Origin: Atherix ibis
Lineage: Eukaryota > Arthropoda > Insecta > Diptera > Athericidae
Assembly: GCA_958298945.1 (NCBI GenBank)
Contig: OY282609.1
Location: 41,058,954-41,122,953, forward strand
Direction of reading: 5' to 3'
DNA length: 64,000 nucleotides
This document shows positions 1-9,880 of this stretch, piece by piece. The notes beneath the pieces are model-generated. The model made no database searches and was not told the origin of the DNA. It saw only the letters and a list, made by a program, of their open reading frames with translations. The first letter of the stretch is position 1. Every line of letters begins with the position of its first letter. Both the position numbers and the translations under genes were made by a program.

Positions 1-741
1 GCATTGAAACCATTTCAAATGACTTAAGTATCGAGCTCATCCAAATTATTAATTGCAGTTTACGATCATCAAGATGCACCTATATTTGACTGTAAAGTTT
101 TGACAAATCATGTTTAATGAAATAACGAACTTCAACAGTATTACGAAGATATTATTTTGATATTATCTCTAGCTCTAATATAGCCACGCAAAGTCAAGCT
201 GGCCCCGCATTTCTCGCCAGAGCAGCAATTCATATTATACAGTGTGTTATCACTTTACACGTGCTTTGCTTAATATTGAGTCACAATAAGTTTTATTACG
301 GAACGATGTTTACCTTTTAAAACTGAAACAAAATGCAATTAATGCATAAGTTACTGGAATCAAACAAAATGCCTGGCATATTACATATGAAATATCTGTT
401 ATATCTCTAGGTATTGGATTTTGCCAAATAAGGTGTTGAATTTCGCCTTCTATTAATAAAAATATCCGTAAAAGAAACACAAACATGGACAATTTTAAAG
501 TGCTGTCATGGTCGCCAAAAATGTCCCGGCACTGACTTGATCTGGTAGAGACAATAATTCCATTTCACTTTACAATATTAATAAATAATACAAAATTCAA
601 TTTATTAATATCTTGAACCACCAATTAATTCGAACTAATTCAACCTAAAAATGCTAACTTATATATAAATGTAAATTAAAAATTTTATTTTGTTACGGTA
701 TTGAAAAAAAATTGTGTATTCTTTCGGTGTTAAGACAAAAT
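1..741. other. AT-rich stretch, no gene recognised
   Basis: Only short open frames without recognisable motifs occur here, and I see no repeat shared with the rest of the window. Confidence 0.5.
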
Positions 742-1260
742 AAAAAGGTATTAAAATTTGGATGAATTTAAAATTTTCATAACCATGAAGTTCCGCAGGA
801 GTATGGCCAATAACGACCATACTTAGAGAGCACATGTTTCTGCATATTTGTCGCTAGCTTTATGAGAATATTGCGGGAGGCTCGACGTTTTTAGCAGAGA
901 TATATTCCCACTCCTACCATTAGCAGAAGAAATTATGCCGGAACATATAAGAAATAATGGAGACACCCGAAGGTAATAAGTTCTCCATGGCAAAGAAAGA
1001 AGAAGAAATGAAAAAAAATTGTGTAAACTATAGAAAAATTCCAACAAAAAAAAACTAAAAAAAGTTAACCAGGCTAAAAGGGAAAGGAAAGAATTAAAAG
1101 AAATTTTTTAAAACAAAAAGAAGCACAGAACTAAAGAAAGTAGAAAAAAGTTGAAGTCAACTGTTGATATTGGTGGAAGAGACTTGTTGGTCCTTCTCTC
1201 CCTAGCATATCCCCAAATCCGCCTTATGGCACTCCGCGGCTAAATAAATTGGTACTCCCA
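742..1260 (+). repeat. Dispersed repeat, copy 1
   Basis: This stretch aligns to the reverse complement of 11630-12190. Shared landmarks are an 'aggagtatgg' core, 'gcacatgttt', 'gctagcttt', 'atcatgcc/attatgcc', a long purine-rich tract (about 985-1160 here, pyrimidine-rich in the partner) and a 'tatggcactc..cggctaaa' end. The copies are clearly diverged. I see no coding motif, so the element class is unknown. Confidence 0.6.
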
Positions 1261-2754
1261 TTTTATGAATGACGATGATCTATCTTACCTCATCCTAAGA
1301 TCCAAACTAGAAGATATGATCAGATTTCTGTGTGCAGGAGGAACCTCGAATAGATATATCAGTTTATGTTTAATTCATTATACCATAAAAAATTTTAATT
1401 TACTTAAATCTATTATATCAATATGATTAAAGTATATAAACGAGTATATTATAATTATTTGAAAGAAAAATAACCAATAATTTTCCTTTGTAGATGTATA
1501 GTAAATATACTGTAATAACTAGTCGTGGAAGTTTTTATGTTAATATAGTTTTTCGAAAAAAAAATGTTATTCGTTTTTGATTTAATTTTAATTCAATGTA
1601 CAATTATAAAAAAAATTGCATGATTTAAATTTCATTACATTTAACGGCAGTAATTTTATTTTATTTTATTTCGAATGCATTTTTTTTTTCTTCTTTTTTT
1701 GTCTAATTGTAAGTCAATTTCTATTTAAATTTCCCTTCATAGTTGTTTTAAAAAGTAATTAAATATAAAACGGTGCATTTATTTAAATGAATACAAGCAA
1801 TTAAATACATTAATTCACAATTCATTGAAATGAATACAAACAATTAATTATACTACGAGTAATTTACAATTTATTGAAAAATGTTATATTTTAGATCATA
1901 ACACAGTTTGGCTTGTCCATTTTCTGTTAGCAACCGTTAAATGTCGGTACAATTGGTTTTTCTATTTTATTGTTCGATGTAATGTAAATTTATTTATTAG
2001 CAATTCCAATATAAACAAAAAGAACGAAAAAACAGATCCCGAGGAACACGAAAAAATTTAAAATAAATAAGGAGAAAAAAATAAACAAAAAGAATGGAAA
2101 AAAAATATTTTTCCTTTAATAATTGTTCGATTTAATTTTTTGGACCTACAAAAACAATGTTTTAATAATCAAATATTTATCAATTGTATATGGATGTTCA
2201 TATCGTTTTCGTACCACCACTAATATATTAAAACATTTTGTTTATAAAATATCAACTTTTTAGACATTTCGTTCGTAATTTTAATTCTGTTTTTTTCTAA
2301 TTGTTATAGAACTTTATTTATCACGAATTTCTAATATAACTTTTATAATTATACTAATAATTATTATAACATTGGTACTTATTTATTTTATTCTAACTTA
2401 TAATAATTAAGCTATCACCTAACATAATTCAATGCAATTTTTCTAATTTTTATTTCTATAAAATTATTTTAATGTAGCACAGGAGTATTCACATTTAATT
2501 TTATACACACTATATCTATTAAAAAACTCGTATTATAATTAATCACCCATTGCCTGTGGAGGCACATAACTCCGAAATTAAATTCATTCCCCTACATCGG
2601 CGGCCTAGCACCGAATGCCCACAAAAACCAAATCCAGTGGTGATGCCGCTCACAAGTGTTGTTTCGTATGTGCGATCGTACTATGCTATCTATAGCATCT
2701 GTGAACCAAATTTTTTTGTTTGTTTAATTTTTCGAATTATTTATAGTGAATAAA
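1261..2754. other. AT-rich intergenic DNA
   Basis: Very AT-rich with homopolymer runs and no convincing gene. It ends sharply at the GC-richer R1-clade LINE that follows. Confidence 0.5.
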
Positions 2755-2779
2755 GAAAGCGGCTGTGATGGTGAAGTAG

Positions 2780-3895
2780 AGACCATCAGAAAAGAAGAGG
2801 CGCCTTGTTACTGAAGCGGAGTTGGTGGCCAGTGACGCGGATTCGGCGGCTGTTCTAAAGGAGGTACCGGCAGTGCACGCGGTGGAGGTAGGTACAACTG
2901 AAGTGTCGTCGGAAGACGGCCAGAGGCGGCGTAAGAGGCCGACTGGTGCGTCTTCGGTGAGAGATGCACTGAGGTACATGCGGCAGGGTGTTGTTGGCCT
3001 GGCGACGGGTGTGCAGTGATAGCTGAGTAGATTGGTGGTGTGCTGCTTGTAATGGGCGATGTCGACGACGCGGTGTCCATATTGGAGGCAGAAGTAGCCT
3101 CAAGGGCAGGCTGGAGAGCTTGGCGACGGTCACTCCATCCTCACATCTTGCTGCTGCAGCCACGGCCAGGCGCAGCGCCCACCCAATCCGCGGGGTGGTG
3201 GCCCCATCACTGCGCCAGCAATCGTAACTGTGGGTCCCTGGATTTTGCCACGGCGTACCCCAAGGCCGAGGAAGCTGATGATTTTGCCGCCTCCAGCGGC
3301 ACAAATGTATGCGTTAGTGGTGAAAGCCGTTGCTTCGGGTATGCCGATAGATGAGGTAAAGAAGAGAGTATTGGAGGCGGGAAACTCGCTGGCGGACGTC
3401 TGCGTCTGTGCTGTGTGGCGACTGCAGGAGGGCGTTTCAGTGGAGGTGTACAGCAGCGGCGAGCCGCACCGAGTTGCTGAGTCAGTTGATCTGGCTAAGG
3501 CTGGCTTGCTGATCTGGCCAAATGCGGAGCTCGTACAACAGCTAAAGGAGAAGAATATGAGGGGCATTACCGACGAACCTGAGAAACAAGTGTCGATATT
3601 TAGAAGGACGCGCGGGAAAGACGGAAAGGATATGCTCTTAATAGAAGTAAGTAGTAGAGCTAAGGAGAAAAAGTTGAGTGAGAGGCATGTGTTTGTGGGA
3701 TAGCTGTGTTTGTGGGAGTACGAATTAGTACGAAGGTGCCACGACTGCCTGGATTTTGGGACCTTCGAATGGATGTATGCGCACTGGAATGCTCTAACGT
3801 AGAATGTTACCACAACTGCCATTGCGAAGTTTTCCGGGCACGCACTCAGTCATATCTGAGGATTGCCCTGTGTACGTCAAATTGCGTGAGAGAGA
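2780..3895 (+). pseudogene. LINE ORF1 (gag-like, zinc-knuckle) pseudogene
   Basis: ORF1 of R1-clade LINEs encodes an RNA-binding protein that packages the element transcript. A basic, Ser/Glu-rich N-terminal part is open from 2780 to about 3019 (it includes KKRRLVTEAEL). A second open piece, 3230-3703, contains the gag-like core (VVKAVASGMPIDEVKKR ... EVSSRAKEK). Beyond it, remnants of CCHC knuckles can be read across frameshifts: CHDCLDFG near 3740 and a second Cys-rich piece at 3805-3890. At least three frame changes or stops separate the parts. The start is arbitrary because no intact initiator is in frame. The long minus-strand frames over this region are shadows of the GC-rich sequence. 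Confidence 0.65.
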
Positions 3896-3901
3896 GAGAA
3901 T

Positions 3902-4412
3902 GAGGATCGTTGTTCAGCTATGAATAAGTTAAGTGTATATATGTGTGGGAATGTGGTGGATGTTGCTAGGTGTGAACGTTTGCCTGTGTTGATTGGTACG
4001 GACGCGAATGGTGTTTCTCCTCTATGACATAGCAAGAGGGGAGATACTGACCAGCCGAGTTGTGTCAGGGGCAGGCAACTTGAGCCTTCGATTCTGGCCA
4101 ATGCTATGAATGTAATAAATATCCCAAGTTAATGGTATACTTTCAGCGGACCGATTGGGCAGAGTAACATTGATGTCACACTGTGCAATCGGGCTGCTGA
4201 CTGCTATAAGTATGAATGGAATGTATTGCCTGAGAAGGGGATGAGCGATCACAATCTTATTGAACTGGTGCTGACTGCACCAACAGAGAACCATCGGAAA
4301 AGTTCGACACGTGGAAGACGGTGGAATACCAGTGGTCATCTGAGCAGATACGTGAATATTGTGAACTATAGGTGTATGCATGAAGAGAGGTGTAGGAAAG
4401 TAGCTCCATGGT
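3902..4412 (+). pseudogene. LINE endonuclease (APE-type) pseudogene
   Basis: The endonuclease nicks target DNA to prime reverse transcription. Readable blocks are LPVLIGTDANGVSPL (the conserved G-D-x-N block), then YTFSGPIGQSNIDVTLCN, then the terminal GMSDHNLIEL block, whose Asp-His pair is the catalytic signature of this fold. Several stops and frame changes occur (for example after VSPL at about 4024), so no active protein is encoded. The spacing of blocks fits R1-clade endonucleases, and the RT lies directly downstream. Confidence 0.75.
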
Positions 4413-4680
4413 AGAATCGGGAGCTACGTGAGAAAAGAATAATAGTTGGTAGGCTGCCTAGGGCCTACCAGTGAAGTGGTTCGGATACGCACACTGAATA
4501 TGAGAGCTTCAAGACGGCCAAAGCATTAGACTTGCCAAGAAAACGCACTGGCAATGGTATGTGAGTGGATGTGATTGAAAGGCAAGAGGAAGTGTGGATG
4601 AGATTGAATGTTCTACGTGGAGCACAAAAGTGACATTGTCGATGTCGTGACTGGTCAAATGATGACAAGTGTTCGGCGGA

Positions 4681-5880
4681 CTATGCCCGCCCATATAAGT
4701 AGTCTATACGGTGAATGCCTGGAAAGTGGTTTATTTCCGAGTGAATGGAAATTATAAGACGTTGTTATCCTACCCAAGTCTCCGGGCAGAATACGGACTG
4801 ACCCGTCCTCCTATAGGCCGTTATACTTACTGCCAGTATTCGGCAACATCCTCGAGTGGATGATGGTACACTGACTGAATGTAAAGTTGGCAGACTTCAA
4901 TGTATGCGGGTCTTAGTATGGATTTACGGAAGGTAAATCGACCAAAGACGCTTGGATGTATATAAGACGGTATGCTGCTGAGCGTGAGAGTAAGTACGTA
5001 TGTAGATATTCGTAGTGCCTACAATTGCCTGGGATGGTATCGCATCATTGAGCGACTTGAGGAGGTTTCATGTGAAGAAACTTCTCTATCGAGAAGTTAC
5101 TTCCATGAAAGATATGCGGCAGTAAGCGGAAATAATAGGATGATTGTACGCCAGATGGTGCGTGGCTGCCAACAGGGATCTGTGGCCGGACCCGCCATTT
5201 GGAATATAATTACGAATGGTCTCTTGGTGCAGTTGGAGGAGACCGGTTGAGGTGTGATCGCATATGCTGATGATCTTCTGCTTCTTATTGAAGGGTGGAG
5301 TAGGTATGCGGTAGATGTAGCGAGAAGCCGCTATATGTAAATGATGTTTGAATGGGGAATAGAATGGTAGTGAATGTTTCAGAAAAGAAGACTGTGTGCA
5401 TGTTGTTGAAGGGTTTTTTGGCGGTCAGTAGGCCGCCCAATATTCATTTAGAGGCGGTCGGGGTCCGATACGTGCGGGAAGTACGTTACCTTAGGGTAGA
5501 GGTTGGAGAGAGGCAGAACTTTGGCATTCTGGTGCCAGTTTTTTGCAAGAATAGGGACTTCGATCCAGAGCGTTGAAAGTCCTTTACAATGGGTGTATTT
5601 GTTTTGTGTGCAATGCATGCGTCGTGTGTATGGGCTGACATTATGCACCACCAGTATGCAAGGGTGGGCATAAATTCAGTTCAGCGTCTGCCTTTGTATT
5701 CATATTTGAATGTAAGTAGAACCGTGTCAACCGATACGATGCAGGTTCTCATGGGAGAAATTCCACGAGACCTAGAGGTGCTGCGTGGAAGAAAAGAAAG
5801 TTTTTTCTTTTGTTTTCTAAAAATTTTTTTGTATATAACCTCCGGAGTACATACGTTGCTACCCGGTATAAGACGCTGAA
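4681..5880 (+). pseudogene. LINE reverse transcriptase pseudogene
   Basis: The region starts with a finger-domain block (LYGECLESGLFPSEWK, then SYRPLYLLPVFGNILE). It continues with GFTEGKSTKDAW and the palm block DIRSAYNCLGW, where the first catalytic Asp is kept. Next come GCQQGSVAGPAIWN and AYADDLLL (about 5262-5288), which carries the DD pair. The C-terminal part (VRYLRVEVGERQNF; NSVQRLPLYSYLNVSRTVS) matches the post-RT extension of R1-clade proteins. In-frame stops, such as the one following the EETG block at about 5250, and frameshifts show decay. RT here would have copied the element RNA at the nicked target. Confidence 0.85.
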
Positions 5881-7317
5881 TTGATATTTTTTTATTTTAA
5901 CTTACATAATTTTTATTCAGATTTACGCGAATTATGTCTATGTTAATTAAAATTTTGTTTTCTATCCATGAATTTTCTCTTTTTCGACTGGGACTGATGG
6001 CTTGTGCTCCTGGATTGGGCATCGATAATCGCCTAAAAAAGTTGTAATAAGTAATTGACGATTTAAAAAAAAAATTTTAAAATAATTAATTTAATTTTTG
6101 TTTGTAAATCATCAATTTTGAATTAACTTGCATTGAATCCTTTGGGAAAATTGTTTTTTCTTATCTACTGCTGTTAAATTTATTTACTATTTATGTAGTA
6201 AATAGTACTATTTTATATATACAATAATTATATTGTATAATATTACTATTAATACTAAAAGCACAACATACCTTATTATTGCCTTTTCTTTAAAATTTAT
6301 GATTTAGATACTTTATACGAATATATTGTAATTATTTTCCCTCATCATATGGTATAATTTATAATATACAAATCTTAAAACCCTACCATTTTTAGATATC
6401 AAAATTAATTTTTTTCTCTTTCCTTAGATATTATATTATATTTATTTCCCTAATAAATTATAAATACAATATATTTCGTAGTTTGTCACACGTGTATACT
6501 ATATGGTGAATGTTTGACTCGCTGGTTGCCCAAGAATAGTATGTATCCGATATGTCAGATACCACTTTGCTTACAAGAATGTCATCCTCAAACAGGTGTA
6601 TTACCCAGGCGCCATATGACTCGTTCCCAGACTAGGCGATCACCACAGGCATTACGATCAGCATCGATATTACCACCACCACCATAACCATAACCAACGC
6701 ATCCAAATACACCTCTCTATGAAACCGTCTCAGAGTTTATCTCAAAAGTGAACGTTACATGTCACCTACCTTCAACTTTGATGTCAAATCCTCCTCCGCC
6801 TCTTTCTGTGTCTGAGGATATTTTTCTAGAAATAGTTCAAGCGAGATTGTTGCCCTCTATTTAAGCTCAACTATGTTGGCATCCTACTTTGATCCTCAAT
6901 CAACTGAAATAATACGTGAATGATTGAACAAAATCATTTGCGATATCGGCCGACTACGGTCGGAACCGACAGAACAGTTAAAACAGTTAAAACAGACAGT
7001 ATAGACAGAACAAACAGAATGCACAGACTAAACCGAATGACCGAACGAATACCAATCCATGATCGTGGCCCTATTTACCACTACCTAAACCCCAATATCC
7101 ATATTATCCTGTAAATATGCTAAGTACAAGCAATCAGCCCAAACCTCTTTGACATTCTCTCTTAAACCGTTCTTAAAGAATATAAAGAGGGCAGACTACA
7201 CTGGAAGTGACAATCTAATAATGTAATTATTAGGGAAATGTACATTACCCTAATAACCGTCGTATACCTAATTTTCATAAAATTATTATAAAAATAATTT
7301 CACCGTCCTATAACATC
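5881..7317. other. AT-rich DNA with a possible gag-like remnant
   Basis: 5881-6480 is AT-rich without signal. From 6480 to about 7230 the composition is richer in C and A, with Pro-rich readings (near 6785-6815), a CCA-rich patch near 6670-6695 and a cryptic 'acagtt/acagac' repeat at 6968-7020. The position just upstream of gypsy pol suggests a degraded gag or 5' region, but I found no zinc knuckle or capsid motif. Confidence 0.3.
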
Positions 7318-7464
7318 TTGGAATTAGGTAGAATAGCTTTGATAGATTACAGAATCGACATTCGCTCAGCTATGCTGATTAAACAACGATTTTATACAGT
7401 ATCGCCTGCAGTCTTATAATTAATGAATGACAAAATAAAGAGGATGATATCATTAGGAGTATCT

Positions 7465-7576
7465 GCGACCGTGCCATCCTGGATCCACCGGTTCTCGTCA
7501 GATCACCGAAGTTAAGCAGGACTGGGCGTGGTTAGTACTGGGATGGGTGACCACTTGGAAAACGGCGTGTCGCAGG
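7465..7576 (+). pseudogene. 5S rRNA-like head of the SINE
   Basis: The order of 5S landmarks is preserved: 'ggttctcgtcagatcaccga', 'gttaagcag', 'gttagtactgggatgggtga' and 'ccacttgg', with a complementary-looking end near 'gtgtcgc'. These include the internal Pol III control region of 5S genes. It differs from a functional 5S gene at many positions, is fused to non-5S sequence and lies inside a retroposon, so it is not an rRNA gene. Confidence 0.8.
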
Positions 7577-7581
7577 TAGGT

Positions 7582-7600
7582 AGCGGGTTCGACTCCCGCT
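7582..7600 (+). promoter_or_regulatory. tRNA-type B box / T-arm in the SINE
   Basis: GGTTCGACTCC at 7586-7596 matches the Pol III B-box consensus exactly. It sits in a 6-bp stem (agcggg/cccgct) with a 7-nt loop, the geometry of a tRNA T-arm. It follows directly on the 5S-like head, so the element carries two kinds of Pol III internal promoter signal. Confidence 0.7.
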
Positions 7601-7729
7601 GCCGCCATCTCGGCATTGGTGCCGGGGTGAGAGGCCGATTACAAGCCTTACATATGTAGTCCGTAGGGTCCCCCAACGTCACTGGGGGTTGCTTCGCTGG
7701 CCTGATAAGCCGCAAGCCATAAAAAAAAA

Positions 7730-8079
7730 CATCTTATCATGAAACATCACATGAATAATCATCCGGACCGCACCTCAGGCAAGAACTCATTTGGCTTTCA
7801 TCGTACTCAGGGCAAAAACCGTACATCAGGCAAAAACCCAAGACAGTACCCCAGGCAAAAACCCAAAAGGCAGAAGTAGATGGAAGAGAGTTCACGGAAG
7901 CATCCGGACCGTACCTCAAGACCATACCTAAGGCAGAAGCAGACGGAAGAGAGTTAACGGAGTTTTCTAGTGCCGCTATGTGCTCCATAGGAGCGACTAT
8001 GTGTGTATAGAAAAAATGCATATATGTGTTAAAAATTGTACAAATGTAGAAAATGAAAACCTGTCAAATAAATAAATAT
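7730..8079 (+). repeat. Insert body with imperfect internal direct repeats
   Basis: Phrases recur in diverged form: 'catccggaccg(c/t)acctca', 'caggcaaaaaccc', and 'ggcagaag.aga.ggaagagagtt.acgga' (near 7869-7897 and 7932-7960). This is degenerate tandem duplication of roughly 60-70 bp. No protein or RNA family is recognised. Confidence 0.5.
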
Positions 8080-8409
8080 ATATCATTAGGAGTAATAGAA
8101 TCAAGCGAAAGTCCTTGGAGTTCTGCGGTAGTTCTAGTTAGGAAGCCAGATAAAGTTCATCTTCATTTAAATGCTAGAAAGGTATATGCTATGATGAAAA
8201 AAGGTCGTGATAAAGAATTAATAGATGAATTATTGGGTCACCTACCTCAAGCCAAATTTATCACCAGATTCGATTTCAAAGACGCAATTTGGCAGATATC
8301 ACTGGAACAGTAATTTCGAGAAAGGACTGGTTTCAATATACCGAGTCATGCTGTTTGGACTATGTTATGCTCCGAAGATACTATGACATTTGATGGACAA
8401 ATCTGACAG

Positions 8410-8655
8410 ACGTGTTTTTTTTAAGTGTTCGCTAACGCGACTCAGTAGAGTAAGATGGGAGTCAAAATCCTCGGATAAAATCAATAAATCGTGCAAATGG
8501 ACAGACTGATGGACAAATCTGACAGGGAAAGCAATACCCTATAATCTGACAGACGCGTTCTGGTCCATTTGCACGATTTATTGATTTTATCCGAGGATTT
8601 TGACTCCCATCTTACTCTACTGAGTCGCGTTAGCGAACACTTAAAAAAAACACGT
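8410..8655. repeat. Perfect 92-bp inverted duplication in gypsy RT
   Basis: 8410-8501 is the exact reverse complement of 8564-8655, with a 62-bp spacer. The right arm is genuine pol coding sequence (reads HDLLILSEDFDSHL then SEHLKKTRLTIN, the region after the YxDD box). The left arm is therefore an inverted copy of it, not a separate element. A short direct repeat, 'gatggacaaatctgacag', appears just before the left arm (8393-8410) and again inside the spacer. Confidence 0.9.
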
Positions 8656-9352
8656 TTGACCATCAACATAGAAAAAAAACAAATTTTGCCTAAGAGATAT
8701 CAATTATTTGGATTTTATCATTGGAGAGAACGAGATTGAGACAGACCCTGAGAAGGTATCTTCTATATACTTCTCCTCCCAAAACAATCTAGCAAGTCCG
8801 AAGATTCATGGGAATGGCTGGATGGTATAGACGATTCATTCCAAATTTTCTTTAGTATCTTGAGGTCCAATAACCAATACTCTTAGAACAACTCTAAAAT
8901 TTGTGTAGACCGAACAGGCGCAGAAGGCTTTTGAGGATTTGAAAACTAAATTGACTCTCACCGTTATTAATAAGTCCCGACTTTTCTAAACCTTTTATCA
9001 TACAATATTATTCGAGTCAAAATGGAATTGGGGTTGTGCTGATTCAGGAAAATATCAAGGGGAATAAACGTCAAATTGCTTACGTATAACAGAAGCTATA
9101 TGAGGCTCAATAAAATTACTCCGTAACAGAGCAAGTTTAACAGCTATTATTAGTATCAAAATATTCCGATCATACGTGGAATTAAAGCCTTTCAAGGTTA
9201 TGACCGACCACACTTGTTTAAAGTGGCTCATGAGCCAGAAGGACCTTAGCGGAAGATTAGCAAGATAGAGTTTGAAGCTGAAACGTTTCGACTTCCATAT
9301 AAACCACCGCAAAGGAGGCCTGCAATGTAGTACCTGGAGCCCTATCTAGAAT
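8564..9352 (+). pseudogene. Gypsy RT C-terminal part and RNase H
   Basis: After the inverted duplication, pol continues with SHLTLLSRVSEHLKKTRLTIN, then FGFYHWRE (LGFIVGE-like) and the connection block GMAGWYRRFIPNF. The RNase H start is VWTEQAQKAFEDLKTKLT, followed by DFSKPFIIQ and GIGVVLIQE. The gypsy RNase H end follows (NYSVTEQ ... the TDH block across frameshifts ... VVPGALSRIYC). At least five frameshifts or stops are visible. RNase H would remove the RNA strand after copying. Confidence 0.8.
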
Positions 9353-9649
9353 ATATTGTAAAGAAATTGGAAATTCTGTAGTTCCCGAATTGAAAATTGA
9401 TCTAGTCTCCACACTTTTCCGATTCTGCCTATCAATTCCCTAAGGAGGAGAGTGAAATTCAGAACAACCGATTTTCGGACCAAAAGGAAAGTGATGGGTA
9501 CGTATATGTCCGAACACTTCCACGAAGTAGCGATCCTTTACAGGAACAGAATGCTTGAAAGTTATGGATACCAAATGGTCTAAGGACACCTATAATTTTT
9601 AAATTACATGATCCAGCAGTATAGGCACATGCAGGTATTGGGAACACAC

Positions 9650-9716
9650 TTGATTTAATTCAGCGATATTTATTGGACTCAAATGGTCCAATAAAAATAT
9701 CGCTGAATTAAATCAA
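9650..9716. repeat. Short inverted duplication in gypsy integrase
   Basis: 9650-9677 is mirrored by 9687-9716 (28 of 30 positions, one 2-nt gap) around a 9-nt spacer. The left arm is integrase coding sequence (LDLIQRYLLD), so the right arm is a snapped-back copy. Confidence 0.85.
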
Positions 9717-9781
9717 AACCCATAACGTTATCCTTCATCCTATAATGGGTTCTCTTACCATCACTGAACCCGTGGTAACGT

Positions 9782-9872
9782 GTGTACGTAGACCTACTTG
9801 GCACTTATCAACGTAGTCCCAAAGGAAATGTACATGTGTACATAGACCTACTTGGCCTTTATCCCCGTAGTC
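9782..9872 (+). repeat. 37-bp direct duplication in the integrase core
   Basis: 9782-9818 and 9836-9872 are similar direct copies, differing at a handful of positions and offset by 54 nt (18 codons, so in frame). Both encode the (V/I)DLLG block. Confidence 0.75.
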
Positions 9873-9880
9873 TTAGACCA

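Larger units (their letters stand above)
2755..5880 (+). mobile_element. Decayed R1-clade non-LTR retrotransposon
   Basis: This GC-richer island in AT-rich DNA reads, in order, as an ORF1 gag-like region with CCHC knuckles, an APE-type endonuclease and a reverse transcriptase with C-terminal extension. The domain order and RT wording match R1-clade LINEs. Stops and frameshifts occur in every part, so it is dead. No rDNA flank is visible, so it does not sit in the target typical of R1 itself; another R1-clade lineage is possible. The ends are approximate: no poly(A) tail or target duplication was found. Confidence 0.8.
7462..7729 (+). mobile_element. 5S rRNA-derived SINE (SINE3-like)
   Basis: A 5S-like head (7465-7576) is followed by a tRNA-type T-arm (7582-7600), a GC-rich body ending near 'cgcaagccat' and an A9 tract. 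SINEs with 5S heads are established (SINE3 class) and are transcribed by Pol III and copied by LINE machinery. The body after the T-arm is not one I recognise. Confidence 0.75.
7462..8079 (+). mobile_element. Retroposon-like insertion with 15-bp target duplication
   Basis: The 15-mer 'atatcattaggagta' occurs at 7447-7461 and again at 8080-8094. Removing one copy plus 7462-8079 rejoins the gypsy RT in frame (ISLGV|IESSESPW). This proves an insertion, and a duplication of this length is typical of LINE-mobilised retroposons. The 5' part is a 5S-derived SINE. An A9 run ends that part at 7721-7729, but the insert continues to an A/T-rich tail ('aaataaataaat') at the second target copy. Confidence 0.8.
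7340..8400 (+). pseudogene. Gypsy reverse transcriptase, N-terminal half, interrupted
   Basis: Before the insertion the text reads IKQRFYTVSPAVL, one stop, then MNDKIKRMISLGV, the usual approach to the gypsy RT. After the insertion it resumes in the same frame with LGVIESSESPWSSAVVLVRK, a block near the start of gypsy RT. It goes on through LNARKVYAM, GHLPQAKFIT and the first catalytic Asp in RFDFKDAIWQI. A stop at 8311 and a frame change follow, then YRVMLFGLCYAPK, the block before the YxDD box. The YxDD region itself is rearranged by the inverted duplication just downstream. Confidence 0.85.
7318..9880 (+). mobile_element. Decayed Ty3/gypsy retrotransposon pol region
   Basis: Gypsy-type RT, RNase H and integrase read in order across many frameshifts. 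The element was later cut by a 618-bp insertion (7462-8079) and rearranged by local inverted duplications at 8410-8655 and 9650-9716. I did not identify LTRs, a primer site or an envelope frame, so the outer limits are only where pol similarity can be read. Confidence 0.8.
9470..9880 (+). pseudogene. Gypsy integrase remnant
   Basis: The zinc-binding N-terminal region is readable: KLWIPNGLRTPIIFKLHDP, then AHAGIGNTLDLIQRYL, with the two His positions of the H2C2 module. The start of the catalytic core appears as two tandem versions of a (V/I)DLLG block (9782-9818 and 9836-9872), around the place where the first catalytic Asp is expected. Stops and an inverted duplication at 9650-9716 break the frame, and nothing beyond the core start is recognised. 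Confidence 0.65.

Noticed and set aside
310..492. Small minus-strand ORFs at 310-492 and 823-1047
   Set aside because: Short, hydrophobic readings of AT-rich DNA without motifs; the second lies in a dispersed repeat and is not conserved in its partner copy.
3130..3822. 230-codon minus-strand ORF over the LINE ORF1
   Set aside because: Antisense frame over GC-rich ORF1; low-complexity reading, no domain, and the plus strand has clear gag and zinc-knuckle similarity.
7465..7576. Functional 5S rRNA gene
   Set aside because: Divergent, fused to SINE body, flanked by a target-site duplication, and no T-run terminator follows the 5S-like part.
7582..7607. tRNA gene
   Set aside because: Only a T-arm-like hairpin is present; no acceptor, D or anticodon arms can be folded upstream because that sequence is 5S-like.
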